From positions 23,266,510-23,330,509 of the forward strand of contig CM057169.1 in assembly GCA_029962745.1 (NCBI GenBank): a stretch of 64,000 nucleotides of DNA. Reading direction: 5' to 3'. Both the position numbers and the translations under genes were made by a program. Below the pieces are notes generated by a model. It did not search any database and was not told where the DNA came from. It saw only the letters and a list, made by a program, of their open reading frames with translations. Source of the stretch: Echinometra lucunter. Taxonomy: Eukaryota; Echinodermata; Echinoidea; Camarodonta; Echinometridae. Of the stretch, positions 24,301-31,815 are shown piece by piece (positions within the stretch are counted from its first letter, which is position 1; every line of letters starts with the position of its first letter).

Positions 24301-26584
24301 GTCGGTAAAGAATCAATTTAGTTCATTTTACTTCATTCCGGTTTAATTTATTTTAGATCATTCCATTTCATATACGTCCTAGGGTTGATGTTCACTTCCT
24401 TTCAATACACCTCGCTTTGTTCATTTGGTTCAGTTCAGTATATTGGTTGAGTTGAGTTGAGTTCCGTTCCGTTCTGCCCTGTTGTACGTTTTGTGTGGTA
24501 GAGGGTAGTTCCTGCCTTTCGCAGTTACCTTCCAATTTGACGTCATAGAAATGAATAAGTATCAGTAATAGCTGTGATACTTTTACTATTTCTGACGAAA
24601 TAAACGCCATTGTTATTATTATTACAGCAAAATTGCACTTGGCGAGAGCGGGATTCAAACTCGGGATCTTAAGACAGTAAACTGGCACGCAACCTATTGA
24701 GCTGTGCGAGTTCTTCAAAGAAATTTATACCTTAAATTCATACGTACATGCTTATACATATTCATTTCTATGACGTTTTTATGACGTGTCAATGACGTCA
24801 AATTGGAAGGTAATTGCGAGAGGCAGGAACTATCCTCTACCGTTTTGTGTTTACTATGCATTTCAGGCTAGAGTTATTCGAGTGGCCAAACAACAACTCG
24901 TGTGCAGACTACATTTCATTGAACGGTGAAGATAGCTATTCTGGACAGTTCCCTCGTATATGTGGTGAAAACGGCTGGGAACACACCTACAATACTACCT
25001 CCAGTAGAGTTTGGATCCATTATCATTCAGATTGGCCGCATGATGGCGCCTTTATCATTGATTATACAACGACAAGGGATTCTGATGATGACGTCGTAAT
25101 CACATGCGGTGGATCTCTGAATGGTTAGTTTATTCTTGATACTGTTCTTGATTTCCAGGGAAAGCAAACCCATAAATGAAGTTAAAGGCAACTTGAACCA
25201 TGAATGAACACATTAACACAGACGACATGAGAATAAGGATGACTAATTCTTCCAGGTCAACTATACGTACAGAGCAAGTTGGCACCTGGACATTAATAGT
25301 CTCTCGGACAATAACCCCTGACATGTTTTTTTTTTCTTCTTCACAAAATGTTAGTTTGTCAGTTCTCTCTGGAAATCTTAGTTACCAACTGTTCATTTGC
25401 ATTGTTATGCATAATAGCATCTGAATAGATGGAATCCATTTTGCATACGTTAGTCGTTGTTATGTCAGGCAAGCCTCTGGCAAGTTTCGGTGTTGTCAAG
25501 GAAAACTTTTGATCTTGTACCTTTCCTTCTATTGTATCTTTATATACTTTTTCTGTAGAATCTGGAGTCATTGAGACCCCTGGATTCCCGACTGGTTACC
25601 CAAGCAAATTAGAATGTACTTGGACAATATCCAATGTCAGTGTCGTTGCCTTCCACTATGAGAAGTTTGAAGTGGAACCGGAGTCGAGTTGCCAATTTGA
25701 TTACCTAGAGATCCGTGACGGTCCTGAGGGTGGTGCCAATACAACGCATATAGGAAGGTAGGAGATCACGAATTGACAAATAAATATGAATTTCAAGTAA
25801 TCAAATATATACATCGAACAAATATTTTTTCAACAATTTTACTCATTTTTTTTCCATGTTAAGTCCCTAAGCTTAATTAAAAAAAAAAAAAAAAATATGT
25901 GGGGGTGTACTACAAGCCTTTGTTCATGCTTGGGCTTCGATAAGGAATACTCTTTCTTGGGAGATTAGAAATGGCAATTCTGTTGATGTTTAATCTTAAA
26001 AAGTATGTGTTTAATTTGTCATAAGTGTCCTTCCTTTTCTTGTTTCTAGTGTATACCTTTGTCTACATATTTGTAATGTGATATGTTTCCACACGCTGCA
26101 CCTTGAGCATTTGATTTTGAAGTGGATTTGGCGCCTTGCAAATCTTGTCGTATTTGTGCATGGACATTGACAAATAACGGATTTTTTGGTAGAACAAACT
26201 TTGTCTCATAATCAATATATCTAGTTCGAATCAGTTTCAATTTCAGTTCAATTCAGTGGTTTCATTCAAAATATTCTCATCGGGGCAGCTGATACTGCCG
26301 AATTGCGAAAATATTTACATGGTAAAAATGGACATAAAATAACATGATTCATCGCAGTATTTTTCTTTGTGACTGATATTATGACTTGAGAATGCGTGTA
26401 GGATTTTTCTTTATATTTTCCCAACATTTACAATTTCCTTTTTGTTATGATGTCTGCAAGGTTCTGTGGCTCGGATTCACCACCGAACGAGTTAAAGCTG
26501 AACACGGGTGAGCTCTGGCTGATATTCAGGTCTGATGCCACAGTTCAAGGCAAGGGATTCAGAGCGGTTTATGAAGTTCAATGA
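7312..26584 (+). CDS. tolloid/BMP1-like secreted astacin metalloprotease, 15 exons, 5' end missing
   Basis: Joined exons: 7312-7453, 8849-8976, 9707-9821, 10319-10536, 11356-11539, 14006-14155, 14479-14682, 14982-15344, 17506-17628, 18463-18588, 23275-23400, 23929-24064, 24867-25123, 25559-25757, 26461-26584. They give about 865 residues. I see a basic cleavage site (RRSRRAATS), an astacin zinc site ([19 protein letters not shown]) and Met-turn (SVMHY), then CUB, CUB, three EGF, CUB, CUB and TGA. Known family members (BMP1, tolloid) process procollagens and chordin outside the cell; substrates here are unknown. The domain order differs from classical tolloid (CUB-CUB-EGF-CUB-EGF-CUB-CUB) and from sea urchin BP10/SpAN (astacin-EGF-CUB-CUB). 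All junction phases agree except exon 4 to exon 5. No signal-peptide exon was recognised upstream, so the gene is 5'-incomplete as annotated. A minus-strand gene is nested in the EGF2-EGF3 intron. Confidence 0.9.
7828..8105 (+). repeat. dispersed 280-bp repeat, copy 1
   Basis: GCAGTGAACCGACCCTTATA through TACAAGGGTGCCAGTTCGCTC. Matches 49397-49674 at roughly nine bases in ten by eye. No arms or tail seen. Confidence 0.75.
8668..8710 (+). mobile_element. LINE-type 3' tail, sister of 49083-49140
   Basis: TAATATGGAAAATAAAACTA then four AAACC units, ending 140 bases before protease exon 2. Confidence 0.5.
8849..8976 (+). CDS. protease exon 2: end of propeptide, furin-type site, start of astacin domain
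   Basis: Reads ...[15 protein letters not shown] then [23 protein letters not shown] before AATS is the expected proprotein-convertase maturation site of tolloids, and WP..IPY is the conserved astacin N-terminal strand. The donor is GTAAGT at 8977. It shares a codon with exons 1 and 3. Confidence 0.9.
9274..9438. mobile_element. foldback MITE A (GGGGAGCGTTTCAT arms)
   Basis: CCAGGGGAGCGTTTCATGA at the left, TGATGAAACGCTCCCCTGG at the right, with internal inverted TGTCGGAT/GTCTGACA-like motifs. It lies in the intron between protease exons 2 and 3. Confidence 0.75.
9435..9567. mobile_element. foldback MITE B, adjoining MITE A
   Basis: CTGGGCCCAGTTGCATAAAA left arm and TTTTATGCAACGAGGCCCAG right arm. 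It shares the four bases CTGG with the end of MITE A, so one inserted at the edge of the other. Confidence 0.75.
9707..9821 (+). CDS. protease exon 3: astacin domain, first half
   Basis: Encodes a segment with [15 protein letters not shown], matching the conserved W..HTC..F of astacins, and ends at FLLGLG just before the Cys-Cys-Ser-x-x-Gly motif in the next exon. Acceptor ttag|acaaa, donor gg|gtacgt. Confidence 0.9.
10319..10536 (+). CDS. protease exon 4: zinc-binding active site
   Basis: Encodes [12 protein letters not shown] and then the catalytic motif [19 protein letters not shown], with all three zinc His and the catalytic Glu present. It continues to [10 protein letters not shown]. 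The best donor (tag|gtagat at 10537) leaves phase 1, but exon 5 needs phase 0. A weaker donor at 10572 (caa|gtacag) restores the frame and adds 12 residues. The end coordinate is therefore uncertain. Confidence 0.88.
11356..11539 (+). CDS. protease exon 5: astacin C-terminal part with Met-turn
   Basis: Encodes [16 protein letters not shown], the Met-turn with its tyrosine zinc ligand, then GPRSFS and ...[16 protein letters not shown], the typical end of the astacin domain. The acceptor cag at 11353-11355 follows a clear pyrimidine tract. The in-frame start requires phase 0, which does not match the preferred exon 4 donor. Confidence 0.88.
11925..13205. repeat. recent tandem duplication of a ~560-720 bp block
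   Basis: Unit 1 is 11925-12482, unit 2 is 12483-13205. Both start AAGTTGCTGTTGATAATATA and share poly-G, (CA)n and GCGAGCGAGC blocks almost base for base. Unit 2 has a 28-bp extra copy of GGGCCTACTTTTGACC and longer G runs. It lies in the intron between astacin and CUB1. Confidence 0.85.
12648..12700 (+). repeat. poly-G tract in tandem-duplicated unit 2
   Basis: About 50 G with A and T interruptions; the matching run in unit 1 (12060-12084) is about half as long. Confidence 0.9.
13556..13849. mobile_element. long foldback element (about 290 bp)
   Basis: Outer arms TTCCCACTGCCAATCCGATC / inverse, inner arms ACCTAGTCTGCAAAA / inverse, and a central hairpin CCATGAAGCC / GGCTTCATGG. Nearly the whole element pairs with itself. 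It lies in the intron before CUB1. Confidence 0.75.
14006..14155 (+). CDS. protease exon 6: CUB1 first half
   Basis: Begins [19 protein letters not shown] and contains CDW, the first disulfide pair of a CUB domain. Acceptor ctcag|aatg, donor cat|gtaagt. Confidence 0.9.
14479..14682 (+). CDS. protease exon 7: CUB1 second half
   Basis: Encodes [11 protein letters not shown], then GRFCGD and LLWVRFKSG..., ending GFAARYQSV. This is the second CUB disulfide pair and terminal strands. The donor GTAAGT sits at 14683. Confidence 0.9.
14982..15344 (+). CDS. protease exon 8: divergent CUB2
   Basis: One exon encodes a whole CUB-like domain: [10 protein letters not shown], a [12 protein letters not shown] strand, [18 protein letters not shown] and a terminal RFLAKYLSR. 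The second Cys pair is present. Both cysteines of the first pair are absent (S-F-K-K start, and S in place of C in the usual C-x-W). Long basic loops replace the usual GFCG context. Confidence 0.85.
15721..16031 (+). mobile_element. SINE or LINE 3'-end family (GTGGGTACC...ATT tail)
   Basis: Begins AAGTGGGTACCCGGTAGGAT, includes CCGGGGTAATAATATT and AAGCGCTTAAGAC, then TATATAAATGCAG and a long (ATT)n tail at 15936-16031. Related pieces occur at 18757-18800, 32750-32830 and 61319-61460. Confidence 0.65.
15936..16031 (+). repeat. (ATT)n microsatellite, SINE/LINE tail
   Basis: About 30 ATT units with rare C interruptions, ending the element at 15721. Confidence 0.9.
17506..17628 (+). CDS. protease exon 9: calcium-binding EGF1
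   Basis: Starts [18 protein letters not shown], and six cysteines follow the cbEGF pattern, with an aromatic near GHYGCGC. It is a 123-nt symmetric phase 1-1 exon. Confidence 0.92.
18036..18442 (+). repeat. two (ATT)n microsatellites before EGF2
   Basis: Runs at 18036-18121 and 18236-18442, separated by 115 bases. The second ends about 20 bases before the exon acceptor. Confidence 0.9.
18463..18588 (+). CDS. protease exon 10: calcium-binding EGF2
   Basis: Starts [19 protein letters not shown], then [12 protein letters not shown], ending LQCE. This is a complete cbEGF module in a symmetric phase 1-1 exon. It follows a long ATT microsatellite that runs to within about 25 bases of the acceptor. 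Confidence 0.92.
18625..18815 (+). mobile_element. degenerate tRNA-like SINE
   Basis: Plus strand has CTATACCACAATAGG, GGTCCTTGGTTCGATC (B-box-like), then GTGGATACCTGGTATTGCTG and GGGGTAATAATAAG, the body motifs of the GTGGGTACC family. Confidence 0.45.
18876..19016 (+). repeat. (TTC)n/(ATC)n microsatellite
   Basis: CATCAT units then about 32 TTC units then ATT. Intronic, after EGF2. Confidence 0.9.
19604..20527. mobile_element. element with terminal inverted repeats and internal ~150-bp tandem repeats
   Basis: TTTTTATGCCTCCGCC (19606) and GGCGGAGGCATAAAG (20480) are inverted. Between them are five units of about 150 bp, each with AACTT.AGAACC or AACTCAACAACC and GGGACAATGATCTGATTAG. Units 2 and 4, and 3 and 5, are nearly identical, so a dimer was duplicated. 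A (CGTC)n-like run lies at 19658-19687 and a palindrome TTCGACCACGCGTGGTCGAA at 20495-20514. Confidence 0.8.
20661..22319 (-). CDS. intronless nested gene, unrecognised coiled-coil-containing protein (552 aa from first ATG)
   Basis: This is a long open frame with ordinary, non-repetitive composition. From the first ATG (22319) it gives 552 residues ending DLQPIQ. The N-terminal part (about residues 5-90, with [18 protein letters not shown]) looks like a coiled coil. The middle is acidic, Ser-rich and probably disordered. The C-terminal part is basic then helical, with [13 protein letters not shown] and [19 protein letters not shown] do not recognise the family. The frame stays open upstream to 22430 without an ATG, and a plausible acceptor (tttttag) at about 22405 suggests the ORF could instead be a last exon. 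It lies wholly in the EGF2-EGF3 intron of the protease gene on the opposite strand. Confidence 0.7.
   Translation of the reverse strand: MDYENLPRYERMVLLKDWQELHHNYRNLEYRLDTMQSDLSQVRLRTTELTSNLQDHVEQCCRVEQRLNSLHGEFASLSDTVSGLKRQYVDNRATSALTNQEGCRSVNTSQSTRQHQTVVRKKTYSAINSDYRKMDTRFSKGRLDASEVDKLEANQRFNEEVLLDSEIVMGELGKRYTPPIDLAKHTLSSEKPREELPKSDSFIESNDHFLGMNNQHEQDEDMKIVEEPKNSSHLDFESGLVAESNSKLSGGFDIIVENSREREVIWEGAEQSGMQESFNRKEIEDEDILPTGYLRDDDDISGSVCSADGTAPYHRKDSDSGFVSKVLHESAVLQSCTSTPKTTSRNGETSNDSIESSTDMQGRAEPDGAGVTSSLAKREALSTYTWQFFQVFDRLVDRRMSRKTRSRYVPDNCSSTESTKESGPSDTDWDIAHGSLIDMKRRSRRAILRRLSMSEGMLADLQAFSATLGHGLGDYFDTSSVIYDDVKNLLSWIQAVGQEDFRQVVQLEDVELSESLREALRVAVATVHATLHPSKESEDTDRDSSVDLQPIQ
22714..22887 (-). 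other. possible upstream exon of the nested minus-strand gene
   Basis: An ATG-initiated frame of about 57 codons begins [19 protein letters not shown] on the minus strand, some 400 bases upstream of the nested ORF. A weak donor (gtcttc) is present, but no phase-compatible join to the ORF was found. Weak evidence only. Confidence 0.2.
23275..23400 (+). CDS. protease exon 11: calcium-binding EGF3
   Basis: Starts [20 protein letters not shown], then [11 protein letters not shown] and MSCE. It is a third cbEGF module, again symmetric phase 1-1. The intron before it (18589-23274) holds a nested minus-strand gene and a large tandem-repeat element. Confidence 0.92.
23929..24064 (+). CDS. protease exon 12: CUB3 first half
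   Basis: Encodes [18 protein letters not shown] and [10 protein letters not shown], ending RISL. First Cys pair present. Donor cag|gtagct. Confidence 0.88.
24497..24841. mobile_element. foldback element carrying a tRNA-like insert, next to protease exon 13
   Basis: Arms GGTAGAGGGTAGTTCCTGCC ... ACCTTCCAATTTGACGTCAT and the inverse. The right arm ends 25 bases before the exon at 24867. The interior holds a tRNA-like SINE head. Confidence 0.75.
24625..24720 (-). mobile_element. tRNA-like SINE head inside a foldback element
   Basis: The minus strand reads CAGCTCAATAGG (A-box-like) and GAGTTTGAATCCC (B-box-like), followed by GCTCTCGCC. It lies between the two arms of the inverted repeat 24497-24841. 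Confidence 0.55.
24867..25123 (+). CDS. protease exon 13: CUB3 second half and start of CUB4
   Basis: Encodes [27 protein letters not shown] and VWIHYHSD, ending [16 protein letters not shown] then opens CUB4. The acceptor lies 25 bases after the right arm of a foldback element (24497-24841). Confidence 0.9.
25559..25757 (+). CDS. protease exon 14: CUB4 middle
   Basis: Encodes [20 protein letters not shown], then [19 protein letters not shown] and THIGR, the standard CUB strands with its cysteines. Acceptor tgtag|aatc, donor aag|gtagga. Confidence 0.92.
26461..26584 (+). CDS. protease terminal exon 15: end of CUB4 and stop
   Basis: Encodes [14 protein letters not shown] and LWLIFRSD, then [11 protein letters not shown] and TGA at 26582-26584. 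The protein ends directly after CUB4, as in short tolloids. An AATAAA lies 87 bases on. Confidence 0.92.
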
Positions 26585-26670
26585 AATTGAATTTTAGCTA
26601 TTAGTAGCCTCGTATCACAGATCACAAAAGTACTACATTTAACTGGAAGTTGCCATTAATCATGATGAAT

Positions 26671-26676
26671 AATAAA
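26671..26676 (+). promoter_or_regulatory. candidate polyadenylation signal of the protease gene
   Basis: AATAAA 87 nt after the TGA stop at 26584, on the coding strand, with no other coding exon in between. Confidence 0.55.
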
Positions 26677-26851
26677 GGAAGATACATCAATGGAAAGAAC
26701 AAACACTTAATTCAAAATAAGAGAAAAAAATTATACTGTATGGAACAAAGCATTTTATAGATAAGTAAAAACTTCCGTAGCTGTCTAAGAAATGAACTCG
26801 TACTGTACCTATCAATACTGTTTTCGTATCCATGTACCTTCTAGCAATTGC

Positions 26852-27314
26852 GTAAATCCGGGGGGGGGGGGATGGGGATATATCCCCCCCCCCACTTTTT
26901 TGAGAGGGGGTGATGGCATGTACAAATATCCCCCACTTTTTAAGGAAGAAATATTTGAATTAATCTTTAAATATAATTTTTAATAATAACCATCATATTT
27001 TAGAATTTCTATTTGAACATGCGATTAAAAACCGGAAAAGTGGTTATTTTTGGCTCACTCGCTTCGCTCACTCATCATATTTTAGAATTTCTATTTGAAA
27101 ATGCGATTGAAAACGAGAAAAGTGGTAATTTTTGGCTTGCTCGCTTCGCTTGCTCGCAAGATAAGAATTAAAATTAGTGTAAGTGGGGGGGGGGGTCTGT
27201 GCAGGTGGGTGAGGTCGTGTGTTTATACTTAGGTGTGAGTTCTACAGAAAAAAAAAAATCGGCAAAAAAGTCGATCATCCCCCCACTCCCCAAAGTGGAT
27301 TTACGCCGGTGCCT
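26852..27314 (-). repeat. inverted diverged copy of the 12-13 kb repeat
   Basis: The reverse complement contains CGGCGTAAATCCACTT, a poly-G run, TCGACTTTTTTGCCGATT and the AGCGAGCGAG/ATTACCACTTTTC blocks of 12220-13315 in the same order. It starts just past the 3' end of the protease gene. Confidence 0.8.
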
Positions 27315-27355
27315 TCTAGTACACTTTGGTAAGCTTCCACAATTTCAGTACTTTT

Positions 27356-27793
27356 AAGCCCGGTGCACGCTGCACGATCCGGCTGCGATGCGATTTTGGA
27401 ACATTTTGTTATAGTATTTGATATGAACATTCAAACATATACAGTCTTCATGATTAAAGTTCCAAATAGTCGTATGAACACTAAAAGCGAAATTCCGGGC
27501 TATTGCGAGCCTCCCTATAGGAATAAAAGCGAATTCAATTCCAAATCGTAGCGACATAATCTTGTAATCTAGTAATCTTGCCATCGGCTAAGATTTGAAG
27601 CCGATTTGGCCTTTACTCCGCCCACAAGGCTTGCAGTTAACCAAAATTTCGATTTTAGTATTCATATCATTATTCCGAACTTTTACCGAACAAAATAAGA
27701 CAATTTTACCTGTTTAAACTGTCATATTTAATGCAAAATTCCATTAGTTCGAAAATCGGGTCGCAGTCGGATCGTACAGTGTACGCCGGGCTT
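27356..27793. mobile_element. MITE family C copy 1 (AAGCCCGGTGCACGC arms)
   Basis: AAGCCCGGTGCACGCTGCAC left arm, inverse right arm ending GTACGCCGGGCTT; interior includes GATATGAACATTCAAACAT and AATTCCGGGC. A diverged second copy is at 62956-63355. Confidence 0.72.
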
Positions 27794-28315
27794 TACTTGT
27801 ATTTCATTTATGGTAAAATGTAAGTGTCTTTAGCTTTACAAACGTAAAGTTTTGATATGCAAGTATTATTGATGCATGTTAATACTCTGAATGATCGTGT
27901 CTTATCTTGTCTCGAATTTTGATATCTAGGCTCTGGGAAAATCAGTTTGATACTGAACATATACATGGCGACTTAGTTATGTGTTATTTGTATGACAATA
28001 GTTTTTCTCTAACACTTGAACATTATACTTACTTTATGGTATTGCATGATAAGTTTTAAATGTTACATTTTTATTTTGATTTTGTATTAAAAGTAATAAT
28101 TCAAAGTGACTTTTCAAACCAATTTTGTTTATTTATAGATGCAGGTACAGCTATTATTAAGGTGAAATAAAATCTAATTTGTGAATCAGACGTTTTTAGC
28201 TCTTGAATGATGTAATAATTTGAAGAGAAAACGATTTTCTTTAAATCAGGAAAACTAACCAGCAATTAAAGGGCTTCTTTTATTCAGCTGGGTGAAAGTA
28301 ATTAAAGAAAAGGAG

Positions 28316-28445
28316 AAAGAGAGAAAGAGAGAGAAAGAGAGAGAGATATTTACACAATTTCAAAGGAAGAGAGAAAGAGAGATATTTACATACTATAAGA
28401 GAGAGAGAGAGAGAGAAAGAGAATACGGAGAGAAAGAGAGTGATA
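28316..28445 (+). repeat. (GA)n-rich microsatellite
   Basis: GAGA/GAAAGAGA runs with the repeated phrase GAGAGATATTTACA. A related GA run follows the SINE at 28700-28800. Confidence 0.85.
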
Positions 28446-28463
28446 TTTACATGCTATAAGAGA

Positions 28464-28681
28464 TGTTGTTGTTGTTGTTGAATTCGGTTTTTACAGACGT
28501 GTATCAATCATCAAATATCAAATATGATTATTTATGTCTGGGACCGACCTTTAACGTCACCATCCACGTGGCAAATGTAGATTCATATCTTGCCAAAGGA
28601 CATTAGTGCCTCGGCAGGGATTCGAACCCCGGACCTTGTGGTTCAAAGTCTGGAGACTTATCCACTGAGCCACAACACCTC
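28464..28681 (-). mobile_element. tRNA-derived SINE with intact pol III A and B boxes
   Basis: On the minus strand the head carries TGGCTCAGTGG (28672-28662) and GGTTCGAATCC (28628-28618), perfect matches to the A and B box consensus. The body ends near GGTCCCAGACATAAATAATC and a (CAA)n tail at 28464-28480. GA microsatellites flank it on both sides. Confidence 0.8.
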
Positions 28682-29379
28682 TACAAAAGCATCGCTATAG
28701 GAGAGAGAAAGAAAGAGAGAAAGGAAGAGAGAAAGAGAGTGATATTTACATGCTATGAGAGAGAGAGAGAGAGAGAGAAGGAGAAAGAAAGAGACAGAAA
28801 GAGCTGTAAATGAATAAACTGCAAAAATTACAAAAAAGTACACCCACGATGCGATAATCATACCTTTATCTTACCACCGATGTCATTTTTATTTTTTCAT
28901 GCCTTTAACATGTCGGCTCTTGTTCACATTGTGTTCGATGAATACAAGATTTCTTCGAAGTAGATCAAGGTATATTCTATGTCAGAACTACAAAGACCAC
29001 CGACAAAAGGTATATGGCGGATGGGTGGTTCAAATGGCTCAAGCAGCCCAACTATTTACACAACCGATTAATGTTCATGCATGAACTTTATACTCACTTA
29101 ATCACCCACTTCACAAATCATGTCGTCATTGATTTGTTATGAGACGACAAACCAGACATTATTCCACGATTATACGATTGTTCAATTTGATTCCTCGCTA
29201 ACCACAGACGATAAACATGTCAATCTTTTCTGTTTAAAAGTCCAATGTGAGGAATGTCATATTTACATACATTGTATTTCAATCAGTCCTTAGGCATAAG
29301 CATGTTTGATACAGATATATAAATAATTTCTAGCACTTCTGTTTGTTTAAAGTATGTTCGCTTGAAACCTCATCAGGAC

Positions 29380-29520
29380 AACTCCCCGGGGACTGGGGGA
29401 GTTGTCCTTGGGGAGTTGTCATCCGGAAAAGGTGTCCTCCGGGGAGAATTGCCCTCGGGGGAGCTGTCCTCCAGGGGAGCTGTGCTACAGGGGGAGTTGT
29501 CAAGTGGGAATCGTATCGGG
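29380..29520 (+). repeat. GC-rich minisatellite
   Basis: About seven imperfect units of GGGGAGTTGTCCTC type, period about 18-19 bp. Open in all forward frames, but the composition argues against coding. Confidence 0.65.
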
Positions 29521-29867
29521 GATTTGTCCTTGAATCGCTTGAAGCAACTGTCATAACGACTACGGAATGATAATGCTGTTTAATGATCTAGTCCGTTTCA
29601 TCATAAGAAATTGCTTTGATTTAAATGAAATATCGAAACGTCAAGTGGCTCACCTGAGATATTACAACTTACTAAAACTACTTTAATGAAAGTAGAATTT
29701 CAGACTGAAATTATATTCTATATACTAGAGTGAGATGGATTTTTCTATCTTTTACCTGATAATAACCAAATGATTATCACGATCTATTATGTGCACACAA
29801 TAATTATTACAAACTATCCAAAGCTTTATATACACTTCAAGTCAGAGATTTGTCTTGATGAAACCAA

Positions 29868-30230
29868 TTTAAAGACGCTTAGTCGTGGGCTTTCATGGGG
29901 GATTCGACACCATGGGTGCTTATCCAGTAACAGGTGTTGTCCATCACCATGAGTTTTTATGACCAACAGACCTTATGTAATGCTCTGTATATTCCACCCT
30001 TTGCCCCATATGGCAAAGTCATTATCTCACTTTCCCTGGCCCGCCAATGCCCGAAGCAGGCCGAAGAATTTTTATGGTGGGACAGCTTGTTTTGGAATCA
30101 AATCAGCTTGTTCTGCTGTGCTCCAGAAATGTAGCTCTATTACAGGTATTTCCAGTGCTTTTTACAAAGTCTGGTGTCAGCTAATTATGATCCACCCCCT
30201 ATGAAAGCCCACGACTGAGCGTCTTTAAGA
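29868..30230. mobile_element. MITE with TTAAAGACGC arms downstream of the propeller gene
   Basis: Left arm TTAAAGACGCTTAGTCGTGG GCTTTCAT and right arm the inverse ending GAGCGTCTTTAA, about 35 bp each. The right end lies about 26 bases from the stop of the minus-strand ORF at 30256. Confidence 0.72.
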
Positions 30231-30255
30231 GTTTATTTGCGAAGAAACATGCTTG

Positions 30256-31134
30256 CTAGTCATTAAGATTTCGTAGATTGACTTTCACTCGATAGGTTTG
30301 GAATACTCCGTTATAATAGATGACAAACTTGCTCGGTTCAGTTACAGAGCATGTAGGACCATTACATCTGCCATCGGATCCTTTGAAATTGATGATGCTA
30401 TCCGCAATAACATCACCAAGAACACAAACAAGGGACACTGAATAGACCTGGCGTTGAGAATCCCAATATATAATGTAAATGACATCACAAGAGCGATCCA
30501 CTGCCAGGCTCCAAATATACCTATCGTGAAAATACGACGACCAAGGGTACGCTACCTTTCCAGATTGATTGATCACACACAGGTCGGTACCGTCGGGCTT
30601 GTTGACGCGCGCAACGACACTTCCGGTTGCTAGAGCGCGCACGTCCCTGATTGGTGCGTCATCAAATGTGAAAGAACTCCTGACTTCGCTACTGCTATCG
30701 AAACTGAATGTCTGAACAATGGTGTCGTCAAAGATGGTCGCAAGTATCATGTCATCGTCTACATCAACGCAGACATAGTGAGAAGTGCTTGAAGATATCC
30801 TTGAAGGTCTCTTCAGGTTGATTTCTTTAAGAGGGTTCCACTGCTGATCGGTAATGAGGACGGTGCCATGAGTTGATCCGCATACAATTCTACCATCCTT
30901 CAGCGGGGCACAGGAATAAATGTCTTGAGCACCCTTGCAAACTTTATAAGTGTTTCTTAGTTTTAAGTTTGTAGCATAAACTTTTGAGTCTTTATCTGTT
31001 AAGATCACCTCGTCCTTGAAGACAGTTCCTGCGATGTGAGATTCGGATGTTGTAATATCAGATTTAAAAGTGTTAATTTCCTCCACCTCAACACATATTT
31101 TTTTATGTTCTTTCCTTTTATAGGTGTCCGCCAT
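30256..31134 (-). CDS. single-exon beta-propeller-like protein (TRIM-like C-terminal type), 292 aa
   Basis: From ATG 31134 the protein starts MADTYKRKEHKK and consists of repeated short strand motifs (KDEVILTDKDSKVYA, KDGRIVCGSTHGTVLITD, DGTDLCVINQSGKVAYPW, CDVIYIIYWD). The pattern is like the NHL/WD-type propeller tails of the many TRIM-like proteins of sea urchins and amphioxus. No RING, B-box or transmembrane segment is in this exon. A short charged open stretch upstream (about 31235-31333, minus) may be a remnant coiled-coil exon, but the phases did not join. It could be a full gene, a last exon or a retrocopy. Family call is by pattern only. Confidence 0.6.
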   Translation of the reverse strand: MADTYKRKEHKKICVEVEEINTFKSDITTSESHIAGTVFKDEVILTDKDSKVYATNLKLRNTYKVCKGAQDIYSCAPLKDGRIVCGSTHGTVLITDQQWNPLKEINLKRPSRISSSTSHYVCVDVDDDMILATIFDDTIVQTFSFDSSSEVRSSFTFDDAPIRDVRALATGSVVARVNKPDGTDLCVINQSGKVAYPWSSYFHDRYIWSLAVDRSCDVIYIIYWDSQRQVYSVSLVCVLGDVIADSIINFKGSDGRCNGPTCSVTEPSKFVIYYNGVFQTYRVKVNLRNLND

Positions 31135-31815
31135 CTTTAAAGGGAGCACAATGTATAGCCTAGAAGGAGTTTTTAGGAGTTGTCCAGTCAGTGAAACATA
31201 TCCTCAAACTGTAATTGATAGTTTCCACTGTGCAGATTGTCGGCATCTTGCTTTATCCCTCTTGGTCTTAATTTCAATTTTAACCAACATTCTATGGCCC
31301 ACAATTTTGTCCAAGATGTTAGCTGCCCTGTGATCACAAATCTAAATACCATGCAGTTCTCCGATACCTGCAGTGTGTGCATTAATGATAAACGATATAT
31401 CAATAAACTAAACTAAGATAATGATCTCGATGATTTCGGACAAGTTTATTCATGTTTCGAATACCTGAATCGAAAAGACTCATGATTTTTCTTATTGTTC
31501 AACATGTTCAAAAGTGTGACAACTGAGCTTATCTTTTAACATTATGCGCTTCGGTATGCTGGGCCAACCTTTGATTCATGCAGTTGATCAAGAAATTCAA
31601 GCTCGCAAATACGATTTCTCTGTCATGTGCTTGTTTACTTCATATTGAAGACGTGATCAGTGGTATGTGCCCTTCAAATATAGCTTCCTAGCCACACCAG
31701 GGTGCCCGTCCTCAATAAAAAAGGTTATGATATTGTGAATCTAATTGTAATGACTGTTTGTGTCATACAGTCCCCAAAGAAAGCTCGATTATAACATTGT
31801 TTGGTTAAGAACTAG

